Assembly (NCBI RefSeq): GCF_964019755.1
Contig: NZ_OZ026469.1
Location: 496,001 to 560,000, forward strand
Length of the DNA stretch: 64,000 nucleotides
DNA from: Spiroplasma endosymbiont of Polydrusus cervinus
GTDB lineage: Bacteria > Bacillota_I > Bacilli_A > Mycoplasmatales > Mycoplasmataceae
Direction: 5' to 3'
Under the pieces are notes generated by a model. That model searched no databases and had not been told where the DNA came from. It saw nothing but the letters and a program-made list of their open reading frames with translations. The position numbers and the translations under genes were made by a program. Shown piece by piece: positions 32,598-45,976 of this stretch. Positions within the stretch are counted from its first letter, which is position 1. Each line of letters opens with the position of its first letter.

Positions 32598-34313
32598 ATG
32601 GGTAATATTATTAATAATCCAGTTAAATTAACATTATTTATTCTGTTTTTTATCTGCCTTTTATTATTAATTATAACGCTAGTCTTGTGAGGGAAAAAGC
32701 GTCATTTAAAAACAATTAAAATTAAAGTTTTACAAAAGTTTGATATTTTAAAGCGGTTACCGTTAAAACATAAGCTTTTTCGGATTTCAGAAATTGCCCG
32801 TTATAATAATCGTTATGCAAAGAATCTTATTATATGACGAACAAAGTATGAAATTATTTATGAGAAAAAGTTAATAAGTTGTTTAGAAGTATTTCGAAAG
32901 TTAGATCAAACTAATAAAGCAGCAACAAAGAAATTGCCAAAGGTAACGACACAAAAAATTATTCCGTTATTGAGAGAATTAACGTTATTAGAAGCAGAAG
33001 CTCGTCGCTTATTAGATGAAATTAATAGTCAATTACAAATTGAATTATTACAACGAGATTATATTTTAGCGCATAAGAAAATGTTTAATTCATTATTAGA
33101 AGATGTGGTTAAATTGCAAATGAATGTTTCATTAGATACAAAAAAGATTAATGATTTTGAACAAAATATTGAAAGAATGTTTGATGAATTTGAGGATTAT
33201 TTAACAGCGGGAGATTTTGCTAAAACAGAACAAATTTTATCAAATATTATTACTTCATTAACTATTTTTATTGAGATTTTAGATAACATTCCGCAAATTA
33301 AAACATTATTAACAAAAGTGGTTCCGAATAAACTTTCGTTATTAAAAGATAAATATGTTCTTTTTAATAAAGATGAAAGTAGTCGGGATTTGTTAAAGTA
33401 TGGTTTTGATGAATTAGCACAGAATATCGATGTAACTAAAATTTTAATTTCAAAGTATATTGATAACTTGCAATATAAAAAAGCAACAAAAAAGACCATT
33501 GAGATTATTAATCAAATTAGTGATTTTGATCAAAATATTGAACAACAAAAAGCAATTATTTCGTGTTTTAAAACATACTACCAAGTTGTAATGGATTATA
33601 TAAATAAAATTGAACGAAGTTTTAATGCAATTTCGCGTCAAATTGAAGCATTACGAAGTTCATCAACATTAACGGCACAAGAAGAAAGTATTTATCGTGA
33701 AGCAATGGGGAAAACAAAAGATTTAACCCATGATACTAACCGGTTAGTCTTAGAAATTAACCGAAATGGGCAGGATTATGTTACCTTTAACCAAGAATTA
33801 GTTCGCTTATTAGAAAATGCGGTTGTGACACAAGAAGCATTAGAAAATGTTGTTAAAATTATTGAAAAACGGAATTTTGCTGAAACAGAAATTCGTCGGA
33901 CAATTCATTTACTAGAAGTAGTTTTATTACAAGCGGAAGTGCGGTTAAATCAATTACAATATAAAAAATTATTAGCAAAATATGAAAAACGAATTGCGGA
34001 TTATCGAGAATCCCTGGAAAAAATTAAACGAATATCATTTGATGTTAATAATCCTAGTGAAGTGGATGAAGTAATGGGGAAACTAAGCCGTTTAAAAACC
34101 GAAGTTTTAAAATTATTTGAAAAAATCAAAAACAATATTTTATTAGATTTATTATCACAAGAAACATTAGTTTATACGCAGAAATTTATTTTAACAAATG
34201 AAGATGTTGATGATCATTTACGGAATGCGCAAATTGCTTATCGTGATGGTGATTATGATGGTTCATTATTTTTAGCATTAAAAATTATTAATGGTGAGCA
34301 AGCAAAAAAATAG
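32598..34313 (+). CDS. ezrA: Septation ring regulator EzrA
   Basis: 571 aa with TGA as Trp; ATG 32598 behind AGGGGGCAAAG, and an extended -10 TGCTATAAT at 32551-32559. One N-terminal membrane helix (FILFFICLLLLIITLVLW, residues 11-28) is followed by basic residues and a long run of spectrin-like coiled coils with regular Leu, Ile and Glu. EzrA tethers and restrains FtsZ. Its position beside rpsD and thiI matches Bacillus. Sequence conservation is low, so the call uses topology and synteny. Confidence 0.8.
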
Positions 34314-34328
34314 GAAATGGAGTATAAA

Positions 34329-35525
34329 ATGAATTTTGATGTAATATTAGTCCGTTACGGAGAGTTAACAACAAAAGGAAAAAAACGGAATGATTTTACT
34401 AAGGTTTTAGTTAATAATATTAAAACAAAATTAATTGGATATGAGAAACAATACCAAATTAAAAAAGAATTTGATCGCTTATTTATTGAGTTATTAGATC
34501 CAAATATTAGCGTGGAGATTGTTGAAATTGTGAAAAATATTTTTGGTTCATCGTCATTATCATTAGCCAAAAAAGTAAGTTGTGATTTACCAACAATTGC
34601 TAATTGTGCGATTGAATTAGTAAAGTATTATCAACCGACTACTTTTAAATTAGAAGTACGTCGAAATGATAAAACTTTCCCTCTTACTTCAACGGAAATT
34701 AAACAGCAATTAGCCCCAAAAATTTTGCAACAAACAAATGTTAAAGTTGATGTACATCAGCCAATGTTGCAAATTGATGTTGAAGTTCGCCGCCAATTTA
34801 CTTATGTTTTTGTCAACAAAATTAAAACAATTGGGGGTTTACCAGTTGGAATATCTAGTCGTGGGGTTGTAATGTTATCAGGTGGAATTGATTCGCCAGT
34901 TGCGGCATTCTTAACAATGAAACGAGGAATGAATGTTGAATATTTACATTTTGCAACGCCACCTCATACGAGTGAACAAGCATTACAAAAAGTTAAAACT
35001 CTCGTGCAAAAGTTAAACTATTATGCTGGTCAACAGCAACAACGCTTGCATGTTGTTAATTTTTCAATGTTGCAACATGAACTAATGCATATTCCTGATG
35101 CTAGTTATCGAATTACAATTATGCGACGAATGTTCTATCGTATTGCTAATTTATTAGCAAAGGAATGAAAATGCCAAGCAATTATTACTGGTGAATCATT
35201 AGGACAAGTAGCTTCGCAAACAATTGAAAGTATTAATGTTATTAATAATGTTTCTACTTTACCAATTTTACGCCCAGTATTATGTTTTGATAAAAATGAA
35301 ATTATTGATTTGGCAAAACAAATTGATACTTATCAAACATCAATTTTACCATTTGAAGACTGCTGTAGTTTATTTGTTCCGAAGAATCCGGCTACAAAAC
35401 CAAAAATAAGTCAAGCAGAATTTCAGGAAAAAAATCTAATGTGAGCAGAAATAATTGATGTTATAATTAAGAAAAATATCAAGACATATTTGATTGGTAA
35501 GGACGAGATTTATGAAGAAAACTAG
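34329..35525 (+). CDS. thiI: tRNA 4-thiouridine sulfurtransferase ThiI
   Basis: 398 aa. ATG 34329 is preferred (GGAG six bases upstream) over ATG 34317. N-terminal ferredoxin-like and THUMP domains, then the PP-loop [13 protein letters not shown] and later [17 protein letters not shown]. The C-terminal rhodanese domain found in enterobacteria is absent, as in Firmicutes, where IscS passes sulfur directly. It makes s4U8 in tRNA. Follows ezrA by 15 bases, suggesting an operon. Confidence 0.94.
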
Positions 35526-35685
35526 TTTTTTTCAAAAAAAGGAAGCAACAAAACAATTAGTTAATGAATGTGAATTGCAAAAAGCTGAACAATCAAGGAC
35601 ACATTTATTAGACGAAGAAATTTTAATTGATGAATTATTTTTGTATACTGTAAAACTAAATCATAAAAAGTTAATAAAATTATAA
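35512..35685 (+). CDS. Small protein truncated by palindromic repeat
   Basis: ATG 35512 overlaps the thiI end and has AAGGA upstream. It runs [20 protein letters not shown] to DELF, then the repeat's own codons [13 protein letters not shown] and TAA at 35683-35685. The first 43 residues are host-encoded and highly charged, resembling a short linker protein of unknown family. The original gene probably continued past the insertion point. Confidence 0.5.
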   Translation: MKKTSFFQKKEATKQLVNECELQKAEQSRTHLLDEEILIDELFLYTVKLNHKKLIKL

Positions 35686-35763
35686 CAAATTAAAAATATT
35701 GCTTTTTATTTTTAATTTGTTATAATTTTATTAACTTTTTATGATTTAGTTTTACAGTATACA
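35642..35763. repeat. 122-bp palindromic element (R/R arms) before relA
   Basis: TGTATACTGTAAAACTAAAT arms around a short centre. The flanks AATTATTTTT and AAAAATAATT extend the palindrome by 10 bp on each side. The right arm carries TTGCTT (35699-35704), 16 bp, TATAAT (35721-35726) towards relA. Confidence 0.85.
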
Positions 35764-35795
35764 AAAATAATTATAAGAAAAAGGGGTTGTTTCTA

Positions 35796-38066
35796 ATGGA
35801 TCAAAATATTAAATACGACGAAGTATTAGCCCAAATTAAGCTATACATTAAAGACGAGACAACGTTAAAGGAAATTCAGAAAGCATATGAATATGCCGAA
35901 GAAAAACACCATGGTCAAGTTCGTAATAGCGGGGCAGCGTATATTATTCATCCCTTATGAACAACCTTTTTTTTGGCACAATGACGAATGGGGCCAAAAA
36001 CCTTAATTGCGGGTCTTCTGCATGATGTTTTAGAAGATACCCCAGCCACATTTGAAGAATTACAAAATTTGTTTGGGATTGAAATTGCTAATTTAGTTGA
36101 AGGAGTAACAAAAGTTAGTTATTTCGCGAAAGAAAATCGTACCCAAATTAAAGCTCAATATTTACGAAAATTATACTTATCAATGGCGAAAGATATTCGT
36201 GTTATTATTGTTAAGTTAGCCGATCGCTTACATAATTTAAAAACAATTGGTTATTTAAAACCAGAACGGCAACAAATTATTGCTCGTGAAAGTTTAGAAA
36301 TTTATTCTGCCATTGCCCACCGGTTAGGGATGAAAGCGGTTAAACAAGAAATTGAAGATATTAGTTTTAAAATTATTAATCCAGTGCAATATAATAAGAT
36401 TGTTTCATCATTAGAATCAAGTAATAAAGAGCTAGAAAATACTATTAATCAAAAGATTGAAGAGTTAAAACAAATTTTGATTACTGAAAAAAAGATGTCG
36501 GTCAAAGTTTATGGACGTAGTAAGTCAATTTATTCGATTTATCGGAAAATGAATCAATTTGGGAAAAACTTTGATGATATTCATGATATTTTAGCAGTCC
36601 GCATTATTACGAATAGTATTGATGATTGTTATAAGGTGTTAGGATTTGTGCATCAGCATTATACCCCCTTAAATAATCGTTTTAAGGATTATATTGCGAC
36701 ACCAAAACATAATTTATATCAATCATTACACACTACAATTGCGGCTGAAGATGGCCTTATTTTTGAAATTCAAATTCGAACTGAAGAAATGGATGAATTA
36801 GCAAAGCAAGGGGTTGCTGCCCACTGACGTTATAAAGAGGGCGAAAATTATGATATTGCGAAGAAACAAAAAGATATTGATGATCGCTTAGATATTTTTA
36901 AACGTATTTTAGATTTAGAAAATATCTCGGTCCAAGAACGCGATGAAATTCAACAAGAAGTTTATAAACCAGATCATTTAATGGAGCAAATAATTCAAAA
37001 TGATATTTTTTCATCATTAATTTATGTGTTAACACCAAATGGGAAAGTTGTGACATTACCGTTTGGCTCAACTGTTCTTGATTTTTCTTATAAAATCCAT
37101 TCCGAAATTGGCGAAAAAACAATTGGAGCGAAAATTAATGGGTTATTTTTACCAATTTCAACGGTCTTAAAATCGGGGGATGTTGTTGATATTAAAACAG
37201 CAGCGACCCAGAAACCAAATCATTCTTGATTAGTAGTTGCTAAAACATCATCAGCATTACAAAAAATTAAAAAATATTTGAAAAAAGAACTAGCGGAAGC
37301 AAGCAGCGATAGTAAGTCAATTAACTTAGAAAAAATTAAACAAACGAAAGTGAAAATTGAAGAGTATATTGCCAAAAAAGATTTAAAATGAAAACTAGTT
37401 GATACAAAAACCCAATTGGAACGGTTACATGCTATTAATTTTAATAATATTGAAGATTTCTTATTAGATGTTGCTAATGATGAATATACTTTAGAGGAAG
37501 CAATTAATTTAGTTTATCTTGATCATGAAACAAGTCAAAATGAAAAAATTCTTAAAAAATTACAGGATAAACAATATAAAAAAGCCCAATTAAAAGATGA
37601 CATTATTGTGCAAGGACTTTCGAGCATTAAGGTTATTATTTCCCAATGCTGTTTACCAATCCCCTATGAAGATATTATAGGTTATGTTTCAAAAGCAGAA
37701 GGAATTAAGGTTCATTTAAAAACATGTCGTAATCTTCAAACCGGCGATAAACAAGATCGACAAGTTGAAGTTAGTTGAAATGAAGTTGTTTGTAAAAATA
37801 AACAATATGATTGTGCCATTCGAATTGAAGCGATTGAGCGATCAGCCTTATTAGTTAATGTGACAAAAGTGTTAAGTCATTTAAATGCTTCTGTGCAAAT
37901 GATGACGGCTAATATTTCGACTGATTTAATGAATTTAATAATTAAAACAATTATTAAAATTAGTAATGCTGAGCGTTTACAACAAATTCGCTCATCATTA
38001 TTAGCGATTCCTGATATTAAAGTTGTTAAACGCATTATGATGGAAAATATCCCAGAAAGAAAATAA
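35796..38066 (+). CDS. relA: (p)ppGpp synthetase/hydrolase, RelA/SpoT homologue
   Basis: 756 aa with TGA as Trp; ATG 35796 behind AAGGGG. HD hydrolase: YIIHPLW, GLLHDVLEDT and VKLADRLHNLK keep the metal ligands. Synthetase: KVYGRSKSIYSIYRKM, NNRFKDYIATPK and YQSLHTTIAAE. TGS: VLTPNGKVVTLPFGSTV. Then a helical zinc-finger region (ISQCCLPIPYEDIIGY) and a C-terminal ACT domain. A complete bifunctional Rel. Promoter likely within the palindromic repeat. Confidence 0.96.
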
Positions 38067-38130
38067 AGTGCCATCTTCCTTATTTTCTTGGTATAATATA
38101 TTTATGCTTTGGCATTTACAATTTACAAAA

Positions 38131-38443
38131 ATGATTAAACAAATTGGTATTAGTAAATTTAGTTGTATTTTAACCGATAGAGGAAAATAATTTTATAGAT
38201 GAAAAACAATAGAAAAACATTTTAAAATAAGAGTTTATTTTTGTGATCCTGGTAAAACCTCGCAAGAAAGCATTAGTAGAAAGAATAAATAGAGATATAA
38301 GGCGTTGATTGGGTCAAAATGAGCCATTAATTAATATTCGTAGTAGATTAAAATCTATTTTAGATATATTAAATACCAGAATTAGACCTTGCTTGAAAAA
38401 CTTTACATCAAGACAATATTTTAAAAAAATTTTTTTAAGTTAA
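38131..38443 (+). pseudogene. 3' fragment of IS30-type transposase
   Basis: Starts inside the gene at IKQIGISKFSCILTDRGK; GAA is replaced by TAA, and an extra A in GGTAAAACC shifts the frame, after which VERINRDIRRWLGQNEPL follows. An inverted L end (TTGGCATTTACAATTTACA, 38110-38128) directly abuts its 5' side. Confidence 0.8.
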
Positions 38444-38615
38444 ATTAGTGTTTGTTAAGATTAGTAAAATTTATTTTTTTGTGTTTAATTTTATAATTTT
38501 AAAAATAAATATTAAAAACAATATTTTTAATTTAATTTTTTTTGTGATTATTGTTTTTTATTTTTAATTTGTTATAATTTTATTAACTTTTTATGATTTA
38601 GTTTTACAGTATACA
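38444..38615 (+). promoter_or_regulatory. IS30 terminal region with outward promoter
   Basis: Inverted copy of 882-1059. TTGTTT (38551-38556), 16 bp, TATAAT (38573-38578) point to the membrane-protein gene at 38640. The region ends ACAGTATACA. Confidence 0.6.
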
Positions 38616-38639
38616 ATTATTAGAAAAATGGAGGAAACT

Positions 38640-39875
38640 ATGGCATTAAAATCTTGACTAAAATTTAGTATTATTTGATTTTTAGCAGGAATTGTAATTA
38701 TTATTGTCGGGGCCGTTGTACCAACCTTAAATCAACAAGTACCGGCGCTAAAACAAGAAATTGTTAATTCATTAAGTGTTAAAGATTTTATTCCCAATCC
38801 GTTAGAATCTTTGAAGGGCGATAGTGCTTATAATATTTTAAATTTTTTATTATTATATGGATCGTTTAAAGCAATTTTTAGTTTAAATGGTTTTGCTCTT
38901 TTTAAATTTTGAGTAATTGATTTATATATTTTGGTCCCAATTTTTACCTTATTTGCTGTTGGAACAGCAGTTTTTGTTGCTGTGTTATTAACAAATGCGA
39001 CAACTGCCCATTGAAAACGAAATATTCGTTTATTAGTTGGAAAATGAATGACAACAATTAGCAGTTTTATTTTATATATTTCTTTATTTTTAGGATTATT
39101 TTTAATTGCAATTGCAGATGGCTTTTCTTTTGTCCAAGAGCAAGAAAGTCGTTGATATAATTTACCAGAGGGAGAGGGGCAAGGGTTAGTAACATGAATG
39201 AACAATGTCCAATTTCAACCGAATGTTTTTTCTGTTTTAGGTTTAATGATTAATCAAGAAGGGTTAGGACAATTTTTTGCCCAAGCACCAGGCGTAATGC
39301 AAGCCGGGGCTGGATTAGTTATTTTTGTGATGCCACTTGCTGTTGCTAGTGTTGTGATTGGTTTATCAATTCGCATTGCAATTGAATTGTTATTACCATC
39401 ATCATCTGGTCATCGCGGTGGCTTTGGTGCTAACTTTATCCAATGATTAGGCTATATTAATATTTCTTCGCGTCGTGAGTTACGCCAACGATTAGGAAGT
39501 AACATTGGCATGATTGTCTTAATGATTGGTTTTGTTATGATTATGATTTTTCCCGCTTTTACATCAACAACAAGATATGTAGCAGCAAATTGAATTATTT
39601 TAAGTGTTGCAATTGTGTTAATGGTCGTTAGTTTTATTCCGTTGTATTTTATGTTATTTTGTTTAGCACGTCTGCAAGAATTTTCATATAATTTATTAAT
39701 TTTTGTTCAAATGCTAACATGATTAGTAATTGGTTTACTTTGACAAATTTTAATGTGAACAGTATTTAAACAATACTTTCAATATCCAGCGGTAGTCCCA
39801 GTCATTACCACGTTCTTTTTTGTTAATATTTTATTAGGTTCGTTTTATTTATTGGTGCGTGGATATCGAAAATAA
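38640..39875 (+). CDS. Multi-pass membrane protein, unknown
   Basis: 411 aa with many TGA as Trp; ATG 38640 behind GGAGG. About eight hydrophobic helices: IIWFLAGIVIIIVGAVVP at the start, further ones near residues 70-120 and 130-160, and a C-terminal run ending LGSFYLLVRGYRK. A loop with Gly, Ser and Arg (SSSGHRGGFGANF) follows helix 5 or so. No transporter signature that I recognise. Alone between mobile fragments, with a possible IS-derived promoter. Confidence 0.75.
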
Positions 39876-39900
39876 GCTTTGAATAAGAACTTCTTTGAAC

Positions 39901-39960
39901 TGTATACTGTAAAACTAAATCATAAAAAGTTAATAAAATTATAACAAATTAAAAATAAAA
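39901..39960. repeat. Single R end fused to the lysS leader
   Basis: TGTATACTGTAAAACTAAAT through CAAATTAAAAATAAAA, immediately followed by AGGAG and the lysS ATG at 39973. The arm points away, so its TATAAT reads upstream. Confidence 0.75.
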
Positions 39961-39972
39961 AGGAGAATTAAA

Positions 39973-41475
<1,503 letters not shown>

Positions 41476-41529
41476 ATGATTCTATGGTATTAGGTATTGA
41501 AATTGGTTATAGCTCAAGTTCTTCTAATG

Positions 41530-41835
41530 TTACGAGAAACAGTCGAAGCGATTAGTTTAATTAAATGCGAATTAGTTCGTCGTTTTATTATTCAATTTAA
41601 TTTATTAAAAGTTGATGCATCTTTAATTACTCGTGAAGAAAAAGGTTTGAATGATGATTTTCGGATGACAGAATGACCAATTGATTGTAATATTTCACCG
41701 ATTAATTTAGTGGGCAAAATATTACAATCACATAATAAATAACGCCGAAATGCAATTAAACAATATGAATTGTTAGAAAACAAAGGAATTCTAACAACAG
41801 CAATGGTTTTACGCCGTGATATCAAACAATCAAAT
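41530..41835 (+). pseudogene. asnA: Aspartate-ammonia ligase fragment
   Basis: Encodes LRETVEAISLIKCELVRRF, FNLLKVDASLITREEKGLND and RRNAIKQYELLENKGILTTA, the N-terminal third of AsnA. A TAA (41740-41742) replaces Trp/Lys in the usual HSLAKWKR region (SHNK*RR). The 5' end is lost and the 3' end is cut by an R-end repeat. Asparagine would have to be imported unless a full copy exists elsewhere. Confidence 0.7.
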
Positions 41836-41866
41836 AACTTTTTATGATTTAGTTTTACAGTATACA
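41836..41866. repeat. R-end tip
   Basis: AACTTTTTATGATTTAGTTT then TACAGTATACA; it truncates asnA and lies just before the SD of the next gene. Confidence 0.7.
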
Positions 41867-41879
41867 GAAGAGGATGATT

Positions 41880-42668
41880 ATGATGATATTAGGAAATAGT
41901 GAAATTGCCTTTATTTTAATTGAATTTTTTATTGCGATTAATATTATCATATTGATTTTTTTAGTTATGTCTTATCGAAATATTTTAGTGCCAATTCCAA
42001 ATTTAAATAATACTCCTAGTGAAAGAATGATATCATTAGAAGTTATTGATCGCTATTTGACGAAAAAGAAAATTACTGGCTTAAAAGTTGTCCGTAAACC
42101 AGGACCAGTTTTAGTTACCCAGTCTTATAAAAAGAAAACATTTTATATTAATGATTTACAATTATTTAATCAGCCTTATTTTTTATCGGGAATAGGGTTA
42201 GATTATATTTTAGGACGAACATTTTTTGCAACGCAATTACATTTAAAAAATAAACATGTCCGAACAATGCATTTCTTATTATATCTTGCCCCACCATTAT
42301 TACTACTTTTATTTCTGATTGTCACTTTATTTACAATTATTTTTGTTGCATTAGTCAAAACTAATCCTAGTTTATTAGATCTTAAATTCTTTGCTTTTAT
42401 TGATCGCTATGGAATAATCAATTTATTATTAATTTTTATTATTGCTTCATATTTAATTTTATTAGGTTTTAATGGTTATTTTAAACAAAATTTAGAAAAT
42501 TTATATGAAACAGAAATGCGACCATTTGTTAAAAAACAATTTCCGGAATTATATGATGATTGAATTATTGCTCATAGTTATTCTCGTAGTATTCAGTTTA
42601 CATATTTATTTGGTTATAATTTTATTTTTAAAAAGATTTATAAATACACCGGACCATTTGGGCTGTAA
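41880..42668 (+). CDS. Membrane protein, possibly a degenerate YugP-type peptidase
   Basis: 262 aa; ATG 41880 with AGAGG upstream. One N-terminal helix (IEFFIAINIIILIFLVMSY), a soluble segment with VVRKPGPVLVTQSYKKKTF, and two or three C-terminal helices. The layout and the GLKV..PG...V.QSY.KKT..I pattern recall the YugP zinc-metallopeptidase family, but the HExxH motif is absent, so it would be inactive. That link is tentative. It precedes the dinB remnant by 18 bases. Confidence 0.5.
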
Positions 42669-42686
42669 CAGAGTAGGGGAGTTAGA

Positions 42687-43774
42687 ATGAAAGTTATTTT
42701 TCATATTGATATGAATAGTTTTTTTTGCTAGTTGTCATCAAGTTGCTAATCCACAGTTACAAGGTAAGCCACTGGTTGTTGCTAATTCATCACGTCGTGC
42801 AATTGTCACCACGGCCAATTAGGAATTAACAGTCCAATGCCACTATATCAAGCGAAAGAAATTTTCCATGACTTAGAGAAATTATTAAACAGGATTTTGG
42901 GTTATATGTTGACTTTGCCCAAAAGCTTTTTGACTTTATTAGTGTGCATTATACTGATCAAATTGAAGTTTCATCAATCGATGAATGTTATATTGATGTT
43001 ACTGATATTTATTTAAAATATGGTTCAGCGCAACAATTAGCACTTGACTTATAATAAATCGTTAGCTAGAATTGCTAGTGATATGCAAAAACCACTGGGT
43101 ATTATACTTTAATCCGTCCGGAAGATGTTCCTGATCTAGTACAACCATTACCAGTTAATAAATTATTTGGAATTGGCAAACAATAAACCCAATGCTTAAA
43201 TGCGATTGGGATTCATACTATTAAGGGCTTAGCTGTGTTTGAAGATATCACCTTATTAGAAACAATTTTAGGGAAACCCGCTCAAGCTTTTGTGGAACGA
43301 GCTAATGTTGGTGGTAATAATCAATTAAAACAAATTGGAAATGAAACAACCTTTGAATATGATTTAATTGATTATGAAGATATTAAAAATAAAATTTATT
43401 TATTAGAGAAGCATGTTAGTCAACGAGCTCATAAATGAACAATGCTCGGCAATGTCGTTTATGTTACCCTAAAAAATAATAATTGTCAACGCTTTATAAA
43501 ACAACAAACAATCCAAAAGTATACAAACCTAGTTGATGATATTTATTCAATCACCATTATGTTATTTGATCAATTTTGAACGGGTTATCCAATCCGGTTA
43601 ATTGGCTTTGGCTTACGAGGAATCATTAATAAATATGATTTAAAAGAACAAGTCTCCTTTGATTCGTTAGGAACTTTCCCAATTGAAACAGCAGCAAGTA
43701 AACTAATTAAAGAAATTAATAAACAATATCGTCAGGATGTTTTACATTATACAGGTAAAAAAGGAGTTTTATAA
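42687..43774 (+). pseudogene. dinB: DNA polymerase IV, multiply frameshifted
   Basis: ATG 42687 (MKVIFHIDMNSFF) is clearly DinB, then an extra T breaks the frame. Later pieces are LQGKPLVVANSSRRAIVTTA, VSSIDECYIDVTDIYLKYG, VQPLPVNKLFGIGKQ and a long intact tail from VFEDITLLETILGKP to HYTGKKGVL. TAG, TAA and several shifts separate them. Y-family translesion polymerase, now lost. It ends one base before mnmE. Confidence 0.9.
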
Positions 43775-43775
43775 A

Positions 43776-45125
43776 ATGTTTGAAGATACAATAATTGCCC
43801 CAGCAACTGCAATGGTTAAACAAGCAATTGCCATTATTCGTATGTCGGGAAGTGATAGTTATAAAATTATTAATAAAATTTTTTCAAAAAAGGTTACTCC
43901 CCATGGTAATCAAGTTTGTTATGGTTATTTAAAAGATGGTAACGAAATTATTGACCAGGTTATTTTAGTTTGTTTTGAAAAGCCTAATTCTTTTACTGGG
44001 GAAGATATTATTGAAATAAACTGTCATGGGGGTGTATTAGTTACAAACAATATTATTAAGTTATTGTTAAAAAATGGTGCGCGCTTAGCAAACAGAGGTG
44101 AATTTTCTCAACGAGTATTTTTGAATGGTAAGCTTAATTTAATTCAAACGGATGCTATTAATAATTTAATCAATGCAACAAATGATGCTAGTGCAAAAAT
44201 TGCTTTAAACAATTTACAAAATAAAAATACGCACTTAATCAGTACTTATCGTGATGAGTTATTAGATATTATTGCTAATATTGAAGTAAATATTGATTAT
44301 CCTGAATATGATGGCATTGGTGATTTGACAACGCAAGAATTAAACCAACAGTTATTAGGGTTAAAACAAAAGATTAATGATTTAGTTAATATTAGTAAAG
44401 TTGGGAAAATGATTAATGATGGAATTAATGTTTTAATTTTAGGGAAACCAAATGTTGGAAAGTCATCATTATTAAATGCCTTAATGAACGAGGATAAAGC
44501 GATTGTTTCGGATTTACCAGGAACAACAAGAGATATTGTTGAGGGAAAAATTAATTTGGGGGCCTTAACATTAAATATTATTGATACTGCTGGGTTACGT
44601 GAAACAGTTGATAAAATTGAACAAATTGGAATTGATAAAGCCCGCCAACAAGCTATTAATGCGGATTTAATTTTAATTGTTGCGGATAATTATGCGGATT
44701 TAATTAATTTAAATCCAGATCTTAAAGAATTAATTAAAGATAAGGAGTACTTGTTAGTTTTAAATAAAAGTGATTTACTTGTTCCACAAGCTCAAACTGA
44801 GAAGTTAGAGCAAAATATTCTTCTTATTTCAGCGTTAAAGCGGGATATTAAAGCATTAATTGACAAAGTTTTAAATTTATATAATACAGCTCAGATTACA
44901 AAAGATGATCAACTAGTTTTATCAAATATAAAACAAATTTCTTTATTAGAGAAGGTAGCAAATTCAATAAAAAATGCATATAATAATAATACGAGTGGAT
45001 TTCCGGTTGATATTATTAATGTCGACTTACATGAGGCTTGAGAAATATTGGGTGATATTCTAGGTGAAAACTATGAAGATGACTTATTAACAACAATTTT
45101 TAATAAGTATTGCCTAGGAAAATAG
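43776..45125 (+). CDS. mnmE: tRNA modification GTPase MnmE
   Basis: 449 aa with TGA as Trp. ATG 43776 has AAAAGGAG eight bases upstream. N-terminal formyl-THF-binding domain (EDTIIAPATAMVKQAIAIIR), helical domain, G domain inserted with GKPNVGKSSLLN, DLPGTTRDIV, DTAGLRET and NKSDLL, and the C-terminal catalytic FNKYCLGK. With MnmG it makes cmnm5U34 in tRNA wobble positions. Downstream tatD starts ten bases later. Confidence 0.97.
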
Positions 45126-45134
45126 GAGGAAAAT

Positions 45135-45905
45135 ATGCAAGGAATCTTTGATACACATTGTCATTTAATGTCCCATGAATATGAAAATGAAGAAACATCA
45201 GCAATAATTGCTGACGCTAAAATTAGTGGCGTATATTGACTTAATAACGTTGGATATGATTTAGATTCTAGTCAAGCAGCAGTACGTCATGCCCTGCAGT
45301 ATGACAATGTTTTTACAACAATTGGTTTTCATCCAACTGATGTTGCTAAATATGGTGTTTCAGATTTAGAAAAATTAGATCAGTTATTAAATAGTGATAA
45401 AGTAATTGCGGTTGGCGAAGTTGGTTTAGATTATTTTCATAAAACTGTTTCTTCAGATTTGCAAAAGCATTGATTTATTAAACAAATTGAATTAGCGAAA
45501 GAACATAAGCTTCCGCTTGCAATTCATTGCCGTGATGCATACGATGATTGTTATGAAATATTAAAAGAACAAAAAATAACACAAGGTTTAATGCATTGTT
45601 ATAGTGGATCAATGGAAATGGCACAAAAATTTTTAGATTTAGGATTTTATCTTTCATTTGCTGGTAATATTACTTTTAAAAATGCCGAGCAATTACGGGA
45701 AGTTGTAAAAATGGTTCCATTAAATAAAATTTTAGTGGAAACTGATGCACCATATTTAACCCCCGATCCATACCGCGGGAAAAAGAATTATCCTAAATTT
45801 ATTATGTATACAGTTAAAAAGTTGGCAGAATTAAAGAATATTCCAGTTGAGGAAATGATCCGTATTACTAATAAAAATGCTCGAAAACTATTTAAACTTG
45901 ATTAA
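45135..45905 (+). CDS. tatD: TatD-family metal-dependent deoxyribonuclease
   Basis: 256 aa with TGA as Trp; SD GGAGGA. Metal-ligand motifs in order: FDTHCHLM, GEVGLDYFHK, AIHCRDAYDD, HCYSGSMEMA and VETDAPYLTPDPYRG. TIM-barrel hydrolase of DNA ends, 3'-5' exonuclease in relatives. Complete; operon with mnmE. Confidence 0.95.
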
Positions 45906-45928
45906 TTTTTCAATTCAAAATATTAAAA

Positions 45929-45976
45929 ATTGAAACAAAAAAATATTAGGTTAACCTAATATTTTTTTGTTTCAAT
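45929..45976. terminator. Bidirectional terminator between tatD and mreB
   Basis: Perfect 48-bp palindrome around GGTTAACC with A-runs and T-runs, placed between convergent genes. It covers the last bases of the mreB stop region. Confidence 0.85.
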
